Assembly: GCA_035552155.1 (NCBI GenBank) | Contig: DASZLX010000015.1 | Coordinates: 248,001 to 312,000 of the forward strand | Source: DASXHY01 sp035552155 | GTDB lineage: Bacteria > Verrucomicrobiota > Verrucomicrobiia > Limisphaerales > DASXHY01 | Direction: 5' to 3' | Length of the DNA stretch: 64,000 nucleotides | Translations under genes and position numbers: made by a program | Part shown: piece by piece, positions 8,501 through 16,948 of the stretch | Layout of the letters: every line of letters begins with the position of its first letter | Numbering within the stretch: the first letter of the stretch is position 1 | The notes under the pieces: generated by a model | What the model saw: the letters and a program-made list of their open reading frames with translations, nothing else | The model's database searches: none | What the model was told of the DNA's origin: nothing

Positions 8501-9770
8501 TTTTCCCGGCGCTGATGAAAGAGCCATTGTTCAGGGTGATGTTATTGCCGGCCGAGAGTGTCAGTGATCCGGTCGCGGGCAAATCAGCCAGCGCCCAGGT
8601 CGCGCCCGCGCTCATCGTGATGTTGTCATCCGCCTGCAAATTGATTTGAGAAACGCCCCCGGCAATTTGAGCGTTTAAGGAATTAATCATGGCGGTGTTC
8701 AAAATGATCTCCAGCGGGTCGAGCGTCAGCGCACCGCCGGCAAAACCGCTATTCGCACGCGCATTGATTTGCGACAAAAACGGGGCCACGCTGGCGGAGG
8801 AGATTTCCACGGCGCCGCCAGCGCCTCCCTGTGTTCCCCCCGAAACGTCGATAACCGAGCCGCTCGCGTCGCTGAACGCGTTGCCGGATTTAAGCACCAC
8901 CGAGCCGCCGGAACTCACCCCTTGCACATCGCCTTTACTGGAAATAACCGAGCTGGCGCTGAGATTCAGGGAGTCGCTGGCAATCAGTTCAATGTGGCCG
9001 TTCACGTTCCGAACGGAATTGGCCTGGATCAGCCCGCCCTGGTTCACCACCTGAGCCCGCAACGCGATACTTCCGGCATCCGCAATCAGTTTTCCGGAAT
9101 TATCCACCGAACCTTCGGGAAGCGTGACACTCGCACTGAGTCCGCGGCCGTCCGGACGTTGAGAGAGCAAAACCGTCTGGCCGGCATACAACCCGAGGTC
9201 ACCCTGGGACGCTGAAATCTGCCCGTGATTTTCAATGTCATGCGCAATAAGGTAGGCCCCACCCTGGCCAACATTGATCTGGCCGTAATTGACGATGGTG
9301 GCAGTGGGCGGCGGGGCGGAAAAGTTCCACGCGCCGCCGCTCGACAAGTCCGGCATCGGAATGGCCGCTGTGGTCATGATCAGCCCATGAGCGGTAATCG
9401 ATGCCTGGCCGCCGACGTAAAAGCCGTTTTGATTCTGCAAGACCACATAGCCATTGGCGCTCAAGCTGCCAAGAATTTGAGACGGACTGGCGTCATTGAT
9501 GTGATTCCAGACCAGGGATGAGGAGGAGGGTTGGATGAAGGTCGTCGATTCCCCGAGTCCGATATTAAAGCTCTGCCAGTTGATATAGGCTTGAGCGGAA
9601 GTGGTGATCGTCAGTTGCGAACCGGAATTGTTAAAAGTAGCCGAGCCTTGCGCGACCGATCCGCCGTGAGGATTGGCTTCCGCCAGCCCGGGGATGAAGG
9701 CGCACAGGGCGGCCAGCAACCAGCCGCTCTTCAAAAAATAATTTCGCCGAGTTAAAAAATCTTCGCGCAT
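5586..9770 (-). CDS. TpsA-type filamentous haemagglutinin-like adhesin
   Basis: A start at 9770 gives MREDFLTRRNYFLKSGWLLA, a signal peptide ending near AEA-NP, and a purine-rich RBS (AAAAGGAAA) in front. The product is 1394 aa. Residues ~33-150 form the TPS secretion domain (haemagglutination-activity type): GSATFNNSGSQLTITTSAQA, NWQSFNIG and NQNGFYVGG, the equivalent of the family NPNG box. The rest is a long Gly/Ser/Asn-rich series of short repeats (GGDINITAGG, GGNISVVANG and similar) typical of a right-handed beta-helix. The C-terminus is unusual: a Thr/Ala/Ser-rich stretch, then acidic DDDE, KKKKGK and a basic RLTRRVGR end. The gene follows its transporter (12399-9868) by 97 bp, so the two are probably co-transcribed. 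Role: surface adhesin or matrix protein. Confidence 0.88.
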   Translation of the reverse strand: MREDFLTRRNYFLKSGWLLAALCAFIPGLAEANPHGGSVAQGSATFNNSGSQLTITTSAQAYINWQSFNIGLGESTTFIQPSSSSLVWNHINDASPSQILGSLSANGYVVLQNQNGFYVGGQASITAHGLIMTTAAIPMPDLSSGGAWNFSAPPPTATIVNYGQINVGQGGAYLIAHDIENHGQISASQGDLGLYAGQTVLLSQRPDGRGLSASVTLPEGSVDNSGKLIADAGSIALRAQVVNQGGLIQANSVRNVNGHIELIASDSLNLSASSVISSKGDVQGVSSGGSVVLKSGNAFSDASGSVIDVSGGTQGGAGGAVEISSASVAPFLSQINARANSGFAGGALTLDPLEIILNTAMINSLNAQIAGGVSQINLQADDNITMSAGATWALADLPATGSLTLSAGNNITLNNGSFISAGKNWNVNLFAGTAFSASDSQPKPVTGSDGVFLNGSSYIESQNGNINISAANDVLVNSSLSTSGGLAGIRTRAGGSIDVTAQYGNVTTGGNSSGFSFSGLKGVTISTTLGGISTAAGGDVNITAGGDITSFPATANVTTDAGSGAFGSNPGNVTINAGGNVYGDFVVTHGKGTITAGGNIGDTTRNVALSLVNGGWTLNAPNGNIYLQEARNPNGIYNDSKTPNPGAFHFFDYDPQSYVSLNAGIGVDLTGSSLPRGSMNVQLGAILPPILSISAGSGGVTIEKSFILFPSAYQNLDIKTTGGGDFVSIQGSSSSPNQFIMSDSAQHQALNTDTFGPDDHGGVSLGVNNPDPATIDISGSMENISLFTSKQTDIKVGGDMINCSFSGQNLHSSDVTSIDVAGQIFNRSVYTFDFLDASIQNIPFADLPPGVSPTWETVFSYAVDAGKIASLKVPTGLTPDQYLGFLSQQGVYVFNSNPGFVYNTTTRRLGFVGTMSAADFANLLKPITVVQFDPITGKPAVDASGHFKTDTLKPFASSDSLTQLYYASHDPLYGANVDPGVDPNNLPTVGAPGLGDPASHGLKIDGPGQFNIHAGSIDLGNTEGILSEGIGRSYNLIPLTPAGADIHITTDGNLEMLSSAIGSLYGGSISLNIGGSIDLGASELATATKQNIGTLGVFTTDGGNISVVANGNVNVDGSRIAAFNGGDIYVKSLTGNVDVGDGKSGALNFVTIYYVLDGIGHQSQQYIYGSGILASTLYDNLLPGSALIPGNITVETPRGDILSSLGGILQIALNHNFAPGPTITLTAGTPASGDFPGYVGNIDLGASGVIGGTIKLTANGDITGLIISRQDSTINAAQSFSGTVLSGGTANLSAGGSIAGTVVGVGGVNASGGSIQATLLGQNVSANGAAAQSTLGTTAAASSTAQAAANQSSTDTKEQVASNNTDDDEKKKKGKQPRLTRRVGRVTVILPQES

Positions 9771-9867
9771 ACCTGGTTTCCTTTTCGTACGACTTTCAGG
9801 CCAATTTGATTCTGGCCAGCCACCGGATTTCGTCAAGCCATGGCCTGTTACTTTTGAGTCACAGACT

Positions 9868-12399
9868 TCAGAATTGGCCGGAGATTCCAAAATTGAAGCG
9901 GGGGTTTCCGGCTTTCGTCACGGTCGTGCTCAATAGAGGCCAGGAAAACAAAAGGCGCGCTTCCCAATGAGAGCCCACGGACATCACCGTTCCAAATCCG
10001 ACGCCCCAAAGAGCAACGTTCGGGATATGTAATTCCGGGTTCAACGAAAACACTTCGGCGTAGTCGGTATAAAGCGAACCACGAACGAGCAGAGGCTGCT
10101 TCCCATACACCATGCCGATAACTTCTCCGGGCGATTTTAACTCGGCATTCGCCCGCCAGCCGGTATCGCCGAAGACTTCGCCTTCCTCATACCCTCTCAC
10201 GCTCGAAACGCCGCCGAACCCCATTTGCTCGTTGCTGATCAACGGTTCGCTCGCCCATTGGCCTTCCGTGTGCAGGGACAATGTCCAATTGGTGTGGATA
10301 ATAATATCCCGCGTGAGACTTGGATTAAGAGTCACCCAGCGGCCGGAAACGTGGGAATTTGTGGACAGATTTTGAACTTCGCGAAGCGGGCCGGAATGCC
10401 AGGCATTCACCGTGAGGCCGATGCCGAAACTCGTGACTCCCGACGCGTCGCGCTTACTCGCGTCGAAATGTGCGGTCAGCGGCAAGTACATCAATGAATG
10501 GAAGGTGGCGGGCACCGCCGAAGGCACGGCGGTGGTATTCGTTGACGTGGGATGGCCGCTGGAATCCACGCGCACGTCGGTGAAGGCAAACACGTTGGTT
10601 TTAAAACTATTCAGGCGGTAAATTTTGAAGTCCGCCCCGGGCGATACGCTCAACTTCCAGGACTCCAGGTCCGGCAACGGTTGCGTCAGGCGGAACCCCA
10701 ACGATTCATTTTTGGTGAGATCCTGTTGCGCATCACTCCGGGTCACCTCGCGCACGCCGGGAACATTGAAGAGAACCTCCTTGGGTGATTTCTCCACGCC
10801 GGTATCAATCGTGGAGCGGCTTGCATAAATATTGATTTCCGGACGGCCCGACGGCGACGGCAGTTCAAATTTCCTCGTGGCTTCGTTGTAACCGAAATTG
10901 CCCGGTTTGGCAGCCACATCGTCGGCGAGGGATTCCTGGTCACCAATCGGGAAGCGGTAGAATCCACTATAATTGGCCACCAATGGCTGGTCATAGAGCT
11001 GCCATTCCTTCCCCTGCTTGTACGTTTCGGGTGAAAATGCGTATTGAAGGCCGAGTGAATGCTCACGTTGCCACAGGTTGTTATAAGCCACGGACGTATC
11101 GACTCGCATATCCGGAGTGCCGGGAGTGCTCTGATTGTTGAGTTCGACCTTGCCGTGGAGTGGGAGTTGATCCCGGACGTCCAGGCGCAACACGGTGGTT
11201 CCCTCCGTCGGCCCCGGTTCAACCTGCGGATAAATCTGCCGGTCCTGATTTGCATTGGCGCGGTCCAACTCGGCTTGAAAGATGGGATTCGTCAACAAGA
11301 TCCCCGGCCGCAAACTGGGCAAAGCTCGCATGACGTTATTCGAACTGAAATAAACGGGGCCGGCATTGGCAACGTTGATCTGCGAAAGCGTGCCTTCCGT
11401 CACGCTGACCTTCACGATCCCGTTGGTCAGCGTCTGCTGGGGCAGGCCCACCGACACGGTCGGAAACCCGCGATCAATATATACCGTTCGTAGATCCACC
11501 AGCGCCTGCCGAATGGTATCGAACGTCACGTTTGTGCCCGTGTAAGGTTCAAAAATCAGGTCGGTAACATCTTTTGGCAGCAGGGTGTTGCCGGTTAACT
11601 CGTAGCCTTTGACTTCGAAAAACGGCCCGTTCGTGGAGGTCACCGGGTTCGTTGGCGAATTGGGCAGCAAATGCCGGCGGCGATCCTGGCGGTCCGCCAC
11701 CACCATCTCGCGCTGCAGCGCTGTTTCCGCCTCGTGCATTTGGTTCGAGCTGACAGGTGTTCCCAGATATAAGTACAAATGCTCGGGTGGTTCCGGGGCG
11801 GCGGTAACCGCCTGCGGAACTGGTGGGGTTGGCAGCGGCGGTTTGGGCGAAACTGGCGCGGACGCGATCGCTGGCAGGACCGTTGATTTTTGAGCAAATG
11901 CGGTGTTGGAATTGACCAGATAATTCTTCCCGGAAATCAGTATTTGCGGAGAGGTGCCCGGGAACGCCAGCAATTTGACGACGCCATTCTTAATTTGGTT
12001 TTTCGCGATGGCGATGCTGACGCCGGGATGGCCGCGGCGGCTGTATTCTGCCTGAACCTCGGAAGCGGCCTGGACAATTTCCTGAACGCCGATGTTCGTG
12101 CCGGCTTGCTTCGACAAAATGGATTCGAAATCGTTGGTGGGGAGTGCAGAGTGAACTTCCAGGACGAACCTTCGAATATCGAATCGCGCGTCTGTTTCGT
12201 CCGGGGCCGAAGACGAAAGCGTAGCGGCATTGGTTTGGGCCGCCACCGGCTCCGCCGCGGAAGCGTTCAGGAAAATACCGATCAGCATCAGCCAAAGAAA
12301 TACCTGACACGCGTTGAGCAACAGCCGGGCGGGGAAATTCCGCTGTCCGCCAAATCGCGAGGCGATGCGGCTCATTCTGTAGCAAGGGCAATCCTCCAT
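9868..12399 (-). CDS. TpsB-type outer-membrane transporter (ShlB/FhaC/HecB, Omp85)
   Basis: An 843-aa protein that should translocate the neighbouring TpsA across the outer membrane. An N-terminal hydrophobic segment (VFLWLMLIGIFLNASAAE) acts as signal. Three POTRA-like regions are visible: ~72-146 (FESILSKQAG ... SRRGHPGVSI ... IKNGVVKLLAF), ~258-336 (FFEVKGYELTGNTLLP ... YIDRGFPTVSV ... LTNGIVKVSVTEG) and ~337-410. The first is separated from the second by a Pro-rich linker (PKPPLPTPPVP). Residues ~415-843 are the 16-strand-type barrel and include VRGY at 734-737, the conserved L6-loop motif, ending in Phe (NFGISGQF). Classical FhaC has ~550 residues and two POTRAs, so this one is longer. 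An alternative start is ATG 12375. Confidence 0.9.
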   Translation of the reverse strand: MEDCPCYRMSRIASRFGGQRNFPARLLLNACQVFLWLMLIGIFLNASAAEPVAAQTNAATLSSSAPDETDARFDIRRFVLEVHSALPTNDFESILSKQAGTNIGVQEIVQAASEVQAEYSRRGHPGVSIAIAKNQIKNGVVKLLAFPGTSPQILISGKNYLVNSNTAFAQKSTVLPAIASAPVSPKPPLPTPPVPQAVTAAPEPPEHLYLYLGTPVSSNQMHEAETALQREMVVADRQDRRRHLLPNSPTNPVTSTNGPFFEVKGYELTGNTLLPKDVTDLIFEPYTGTNVTFDTIRQALVDLRTVYIDRGFPTVSVGLPQQTLTNGIVKVSVTEGTLSQINVANAGPVYFSSNNVMRALPSLRPGILLTNPIFQAELDRANANQDRQIYPQVEPGPTEGTTVLRLDVRDQLPLHGKVELNNQSTPGTPDMRVDTSVAYNNLWQREHSLGLQYAFSPETYKQGKEWQLYDQPLVANYSGFYRFPIGDQESLADDVAAKPGNFGYNEATRKFELPSPSGRPEINIYASRSTIDTGVEKSPKEVLFNVPGVREVTRSDAQQDLTKNESLGFRLTQPLPDLESWKLSVSPGADFKIYRLNSFKTNVFAFTDVRVDSSGHPTSTNTTAVPSAVPATFHSLMYLPLTAHFDASKRDASGVTSFGIGLTVNAWHSGPLREVQNLSTNSHVSGRWVTLNPSLTRDIIIHTNWTLSLHTEGQWASEPLISNEQMGFGGVSSVRGYEEGEVFGDTGWRANAELKSPGEVIGMVYGKQPLLVRGSLYTDYAEVFSLNPELHIPNVALWGVGFGTVMSVGSHWEARLLFSWPLLSTTVTKAGNPRFNFGISGQF

Positions 12400-12907
12400 G
12401 TTGCTACGACGTCAGACCAACCTTGCCTGCCCCCAACGAAAGCCAGGCGTGGACACCGGAACCATGTCTTGGCCGGAACGATGCCTTTGAAAAAAGGGAG
12501 CACGCGTCGCCGGCGCGTAGTTTTCGGCCTCTCGCCGCAAACTTCGTTTCACCCTTCATCCAGCTTTTGGAAAAAACAGAAATTGACGTCATAGTTGCTC
12601 ATCCATCGTCAGTCTTCTAACGCATTCGCCGGGGTCGGCACGGGCACTTCCGACACCACAGGGGCGCTTGTGATTTATTGGGACTGATTGGGCAACGCGT
12701 GGCAGACGCGTCCTTCCCAATCAAGTTCTGTGAAAATGGGGAAGGTTTTTGACAAATCCTCGTCGGGATTGTGACAAACTCGAAACTAAACCCGCTGGCG
12801 GAATGTGGCGCTCTTTTGTGGATGCGCGAAAAAATCCGCGGGTTCGTCACCCGGTTTTAACACCCGCTTCACATGGTTGACACACACGGTCTCTAACGTC
12901 CGGGCGA
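12400..12907. other. divergent intergenic region between tpsB and porin genes
   Basis: 508 bases holding the promoters of two divergent transcripts. A strong hairpin lies at 12686-12722: GATTGGGCAACGCGT, loop GGCAG, ACGCGTCCTTCCCAATC, without a U-tract, so more likely a REP-like palindrome than a terminator. At ~12750-12780 TTGACAAATCC and GGATTGTGACAAA form a mixed direct/inverted repeat that could be the porin promoter/operator region. No credible gene was found. Confidence 0.5.
12686..12722. repeat. REP-like hairpin with ACGCGT core
   Basis: GATTGGGCAACGCGT pairs with ACGCGTCCTTCCCAATC around loop GGCAG (two-base asymmetry in the stem). It sits in a divergent promoter region where a terminator would not be expected. 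Confidence 0.5.
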
Positions 12908-14533
12908 ATGCAAAAGCGAACTCCGAAAAAGACCCTTCCGCCGCAACGTTTCCGCCTTTCCTCCCCGAAGAATTTGACCTGTTCGGTCTGCATTGCGGCT
13001 CTCCTCCTCGGCGCCGCGCGACCGGTTTTTGGAACTGAAATTACCGATCCGTATTTGAATCTGTTATTGAAGAAAGGGGTGATCAGCGAACAAGAAGCCG
13101 AGGACGCTCACGCGCAAATCGAGGCGGCTCAAACAAATCAGCCCGCCATGGCCGCCACTTCAAAATGGAAAATCAGCAACGGGATTAAGGATGTCGGGCT
13201 GTTTGGTGATATGCGATTTCGTTATGAACAGCGCGAAGGCGACGCGCCGGGAGGCGGCCGAATCGAACTCGACCGCGGGCGTTTCGCGCTCCGGCTCGGG
13301 TTGCGCGGCACGGCGGCGGATGATTTTTATTACGGGCTGCGATTGGAAACTTCGGCTAACCCGCGTTCACCCTGGGTGACTTTTGGCACATCCTCCAGCG
13401 GTACTCCTTACCAGGGTCCTTTCGGAAAATCCACCGATGGCATCGCGATCGGCCAAATCTACCTGGGATGGAAACCGGCGGAATGGCTGGAAGTGACCGT
13501 CGGCAAGATGCCCAATCCTCTTTACACGACCTCCATGGTTTGGGATGGCGACTTGAACCCGGAAGGAGCGGCGGAACGTTTGAGATACAAGGTCGGCAAG
13601 GCTGACTTCTTCGCGACCTTTGGCCAGTTTCTTTACCAGGATACCAATCCAAATAAAGCCTCGGGCGGCCTGGGCATCAATGGCCTGGCCGGTCAGACTA
13701 CCGACAATATTTTCCAGTTCGCGATGCAGGGCGGTTTCACCTATCACTTTACCACCAACGTCTTCGCCAAAGTCGGGGCAACGGTCTATCAATACGCCGG
13801 GCTCCACCATGCGGTCTCGCCGTTCTTCGGCGATTCCTATGTGGGTGAAGGCGCATTCCTCGGAACGAACACCGTGAATTCGGTGCAAGGCGCCAGCGGT
13901 TTCGGCACCTCCTGGAATAATAATCCCGGCCTGCCCAACAGCCTTGGATTTCCAAATAATCAGGTTGGCCTGAATAATTTGACGGTGATCGAGGTGCCCT
14001 TCGAACTCAACCTGAAGCTCCAAAAGGTGGATATGCGTCTGTTTGGCGATTTCGCTTACAACCTCGACGGCAAGAAGCGCGCTGAAGCCGCCGCCTCGGC
14101 CTACTCTTATTTCCTCGATAATTTTGCATCAACGGGATCGACTCTCACCGGCTTCAAAGCGCAAACGGGCGACCGCAAGGCTTATCAACTTGGTCTCGCT
14201 GTGGGCAGCACCGACGGGATCGGTCTCGTGACCGGCGCCACCGGAAAAAAACACGGCTGGGAAGGCCGGGTATTCTGGCAGCACACGGAACAATACGCGC
14301 TCGACCCAAATATAATTGATTCCGATTTCTTTGAAGGCCGCGAAAACATGGAAGGCATTTACGGCGCGGTCGCCTACGGTTTCACCGACAACACCATCGC
14401 CACCATCCGCTACGGCCAGGCGTGGCGAATCAACAAGCTGCTCGGCACCGGCGGCAGCAACCAGGACCTGCCCCAGATCAACCCGCTCGACAAGTTCACT
14501 CTGCTGCAGTTCGATTTTACGCTGCTGTTCTAA
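12908..14533 (+). CDS. putative porin (Porin_5-like outer-membrane barrel)
   Basis: A 541-aa protein with a long basic N-region, hydrophobic core (CIAALLLGAARPVFG) and probable cleavage before TEITDPYLN. The next segment (LLLKKGVISEQEAEDAHAQI) is the short helical stretch that typically precedes the barrel in verrucomicrobial putative porins. The rest alternates amphipathic strands (GLFGDMRFRYEQREG, FALRLGLRGTAADDFYYGLR) and ends in aromatic-terminal FDFTLLF, the outer-membrane insertion signature. It should allow diffusion of small solutes. It is transcribed alone or with the downstream barrel gene at 14733. Confidence 0.85.
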   Translation: MQKRTPKKTLPPQRFRLSSPKNLTCSVCIAALLLGAARPVFGTEITDPYLNLLLKKGVISEQEAEDAHAQIEAAQTNQPAMAATSKWKISNGIKDVGLFGDMRFRYEQREGDAPGGGRIELDRGRFALRLGLRGTAADDFYYGLRLETSANPRSPWVTFGTSSSGTPYQGPFGKSTDGIAIGQIYLGWKPAEWLEVTVGKMPNPLYTTSMVWDGDLNPEGAAERLRYKVGKADFFATFGQFLYQDTNPNKASGGLGINGLAGQTTDNIFQFAMQGGFTYHFTTNVFAKVGATVYQYAGLHHAVSPFFGDSYVGEGAFLGTNTVNSVQGASGFGTSWNNNPGLPNSLGFPNNQVGLNNLTVIEVPFELNLKLQKVDMRLFGDFAYNLDGKKRAEAAASAYSYFLDNFASTGSTLTGFKAQTGDRKAYQLGLAVGSTDGIGLVTGATGKKHGWEGRVFWQHTEQYALDPNIIDSDFFEGRENMEGIYGAVAYGFTDNTIATIRYGQAWRINKLLGTGGSNQDLPQINPLDKFTLLQFDFTLLF

Positions 14534-14555
14534 AACTCACACCCGCCGCAAGGTT

Positions 14556-14717
14556 ATGTCCTCAAGCTTAAAGACGCTGTTGGGTTTCGTTGCCGTGGCG
14601 GATACCGGCGCGTCCTGGACTCCGGTGGAAAACCCACCGGACCTCTGGGATACCAATCTGGTAGTGACCAACGATTCAGCCGCGGACGCGATGTTTTATC
14701 GGCTGCGCAAGTTTTAG
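14556..14717 (+). pseudogene. remnant of a secreted protein C-terminal tail (53 codons)
   Basis: A short open frame between the porin and the next barrel gene. Its second half (SWTPVENPPDLW ... NDSAADAMFYRLRKF) matches the pattern W-x-P-V-x-N ... FYRL seen at the C-termini of large secreted proteins here (44404, 58304, 63448). No domain precedes it, so it looks like the decayed 3' end of such a gene. Alternatively it is a non-translated leader for the gene at 14733: the first bases, ATGTCCTCAAGCT, resemble the GATGTCCTNAARCTG motif found upstream of other genes here. Confidence 0.35.
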
Positions 14718-14732
14718 CGGGGGAGATGCAAC

Positions 14733-16070
14733 TTGGCAGCGAAGAAGTTCCGCCACCAATCCGGTGCTTCCGCGCGCCGGAGGGGAAGTGATCCCAGGCT
14801 GGTCGGTAAACATTTTCCAAAATACCGCGCGAGCCTGTTGATCGCGCTGCTTTGGTCGCCGGCGTGGGTGTCCCGGGGGCAGGAGGCTTTGCGCAGCGCA
14901 CTTTCCGCCGATGCTGCGATCGAATCACAATCTGCGACCAACGCAGCACCGGCTCCGGATGTTATGCATATCGGTCCGGTTAATCTCAACCTCGGCACCT
15001 ACGCCGGCGTGACGTTGGAAGACAACGTAAATATCTCACAAAACAAACCGCAGGGTGATGCCTCCATTCATGCCGGCCTGGATTTCGGTGTTCTTTGGCC
15101 CGCCAGCGACAGTTCACGACTCCAGTTCGATTCGCAAATCGGTTACGTGACTTACCTGGCACATACTCGAACTGATTCCATCGAAATCGCGCCCAATTCG
15201 GCCCTGACCTGGAACATCTCGTTTGCAGACGGCAGTCTCGCTTTCTACGATCAATTCGAATACTCCCAGGAAGTCATCACTGTTCCGTCTGTGAGGGGCC
15301 TCGACTCTCTACCCCGGCTCATCAATACCGTGGGTGTGAGGGCCCAATGGCTGCCCGGAAAATGGGTGCTGGAGGCGGGCATCAGTCACAGCGATTTCCA
15401 ATCCACGGATGCCACGTTCAACTATTTGGATAGCGGTTCGGAATATTTCTTTGCCCGAGCCGCGCGGAGCTTCGCGGAAAAAACTCAAGCCGGTTTGGAA
15501 TTCAGCGCCGGGCAGACGGATTACCGGCTCCCGATTCAACAGAATAATCAGAGCTACAGCCTGGGACCTTATCTCAATTGGAACATCACGGAATTTCTCA
15601 CCGCCAGTCTGCGCGGCGGTCCCACCATTTATACCTTTGAATCCATTGGCCCTGCCCGGCCGGGAAAAACATTGACCGCCTATTATTTTAATTTTGATCT
15701 TTCACACCACCTCACGGAATTCGTTTTTCACGAGCTGTCCGCCAAAAGAGAGGTCAACCTGGGTCTGAATCGGGGCAACGACTACAATGAGCAACTTTCG
15801 GTCGACTACTCGGTCCATTGGGCTGCGACACAAAATGCCGATCTCAGTTTGAGTCTCGCCTACGAAAAAGGAACTCAGCCATTGACCATCAATTTCCTTC
15901 CGCAAACTGAAAACTTCGAACGCGTCGGAGTGTCTCTTGGAGGCATCTATCGATTCACGGAAAATTTGGGCGGCAGTTTGAATTTTTCACATTGGATACG
16001 GACCTCCAATTTGGACGGAAATAATTACACGGACAATATCGTCTCGCTGCAAATGAATTACCGGTTTTGA
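14733..16070 (+). CDS. outer-membrane beta-barrel protein, EPS/PEP-CTERM-associated type
   Basis: Translation probably begins at TTG 14733, placed 8 bases after a strong GGGGGAG ribosome binding site at 14718-14724. The product is 445 aa. After a basic N-region and a signal core (ASLLIALLWSPAWVSRGQ), the protein is built of amphipathic strands and ends NIVSLQMNYRF, an aromatic-terminal outer-membrane signature. Its layout matches barrel proteins found beside exopolysaccharide/exosortase genes (TIGR03016 or BBP2 types), which are thought to serve in polymer export or anchoring. It is the first gene before the Wza-type lipoprotein (164 bp downstream), which supports that role. Confidence 0.75.
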   Translation: MAAKKFRHQSGASARRRGSDPRLVGKHFPKYRASLLIALLWSPAWVSRGQEALRSALSADAAIESQSATNAAPAPDVMHIGPVNLNLGTYAGVTLEDNVNISQNKPQGDASIHAGLDFGVLWPASDSSRLQFDSQIGYVTYLAHTRTDSIEIAPNSALTWNISFADGSLAFYDQFEYSQEVITVPSVRGLDSLPRLINTVGVRAQWLPGKWVLEAGISHSDFQSTDATFNYLDSGSEYFFARAARSFAEKTQAGLEFSAGQTDYRLPIQQNNQSYSLGPYLNWNITEFLTASLRGGPTIYTFESIGPARPGKTLTAYYFNFDLSHHLTEFVFHELSAKREVNLGLNRGNDYNEQLSVDYSVHWAATQNADLSLSLAYEKGTQPLTINFLPQTENFERVGVSLGGIYRFTENLGGSLNFSHWIRTSNLDGNNYTDNIVSLQMNYRF

Positions 16071-16234
16071 TTATGAACCACTCTCCAGTTTTCGCGTTTG
16101 CCGGTCCGGTCAGGTGTTACGAACGTGCAACATTCCAAGCAAACGGGATTTGCCACTTGAAACCGCGTTCAACGCTCCGTAGATGTTGAGATTCATAGTT
16201 CTCGAAACGGAAAAAAATCGCCAAACAATCAACC

Positions 16235-16948
16235 ATGAGAATCGAGCCGAATGAAACTTCGAACGTGAAACGCATTGCCGGGCGGTTTCGCGAATGCTTC
16301 CGCGGCCGGAAGCACGGTGGTTGGCTGGGAACCTTCGGGTTGCTGGGCCTGTTGGGATTGCTTTCCGGTATGGTGGCGGGCTGCGAGACAAATCACCCGG
16401 CGGCCAATCCGCCAGCGCCGGAATTTCTCCTGTTGATTCCCTTCCCCGCGCAGACAAATATCCTGCACGAAGCCGATGTGATCAGCATTGATTTCAGATA
16501 TTCGACAAATTTCAATTCCGTCCAGAAAATCGGAAGGGACGGTCTGGTGAACCTGCCGAGCGCGGGTGAAGTGATGGCGGCAGGAAAAACGGTGCTCCAA
16601 TTTCAGAATGAACTGACCGAACGATATAAAGGCGAGGTCAAGGATGACCCTATCACTGTAAAAATAATTGCTGCCGCCTCGGCGGTATACGTGACCGGCG
16701 CGGTCAGTCATCCTGGAAAAATTGTGATGGACCGGCCGTTGACCGTCGTTGAAGCCATCGCGGAAGCGGGAGGAGTGGACCCGTATCGCGCGAAGTTGTC
16801 GAAAGTGTCCGTTATGCGGGTGGATGACGGCAGGCAAAAAGTTTATTGGCTGAATCTGAACCGTGCCTTCGAAGGCGAGGATCCCGATGTTTTTTATTTA
16901 AAGCCCTTCGATGTTGTCCGGGTCCCCACAAAAACCTTCAATTTCTGA
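16235..16948 (+). CDS. polysaccharide export lipoprotein (Wza/GumB/EpsA family)
   Basis: A 237-aa protein with a long N-region and lipobox VAGC (lipidated Cys ~50). It contains the poly_export domain (ADVISIDFRYSTNFNSVQKI ... GLVNLPSAGEV) followed by one SLBB-type beta-grasp segment (VYVTGAVSHPGKIVMDRPLT ... EAIAEAGGVDP). It is shorter than E. coli Wza (~380 aa) and lacks the C-terminal barrel helix, as is usual for GumB-like proteins. It should form or line the outer-membrane channel for the polymer made by the downstream genes. Start ATG 16235. A hairpin (AGGCTTC...GAAGCCT, 16982-17002) lies downstream, without a U-tract. Confidence 0.9.
   Translation: MRIEPNETSNVKRIAGRFRECFRGRKHGGWLGTFGLLGLLGLLSGMVAGCETNHPAANPPAPEFLLLIPFPAQTNILHEADVISIDFRYSTNFNSVQKIGRDGLVNLPSAGEVMAAGKTVLQFQNELTERYKGEVKDDPITVKIIAAASAVYVTGAVSHPGKIVMDRPLTVVEAIAEAGGVDPYRAKLSKVSVMRVDDGRQKVYWLNLNRAFEGEDPDVFYLKPFDVVRVPTKTFNF

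Noticed and set aside
6000..9300. Repeated GG-N-I-T-A-G-type segments in the adhesin as CRISPR or tandem repeats
   Set aside because: They are degenerate protein repeats of a beta-helix, not evenly spaced identical units.
11890..12594. Plus-strand frame of 234 codons over the start of tpsB
   Set aside because: It crosses the TpsB signal and first POTRA region and shows no domain or signal peptide.
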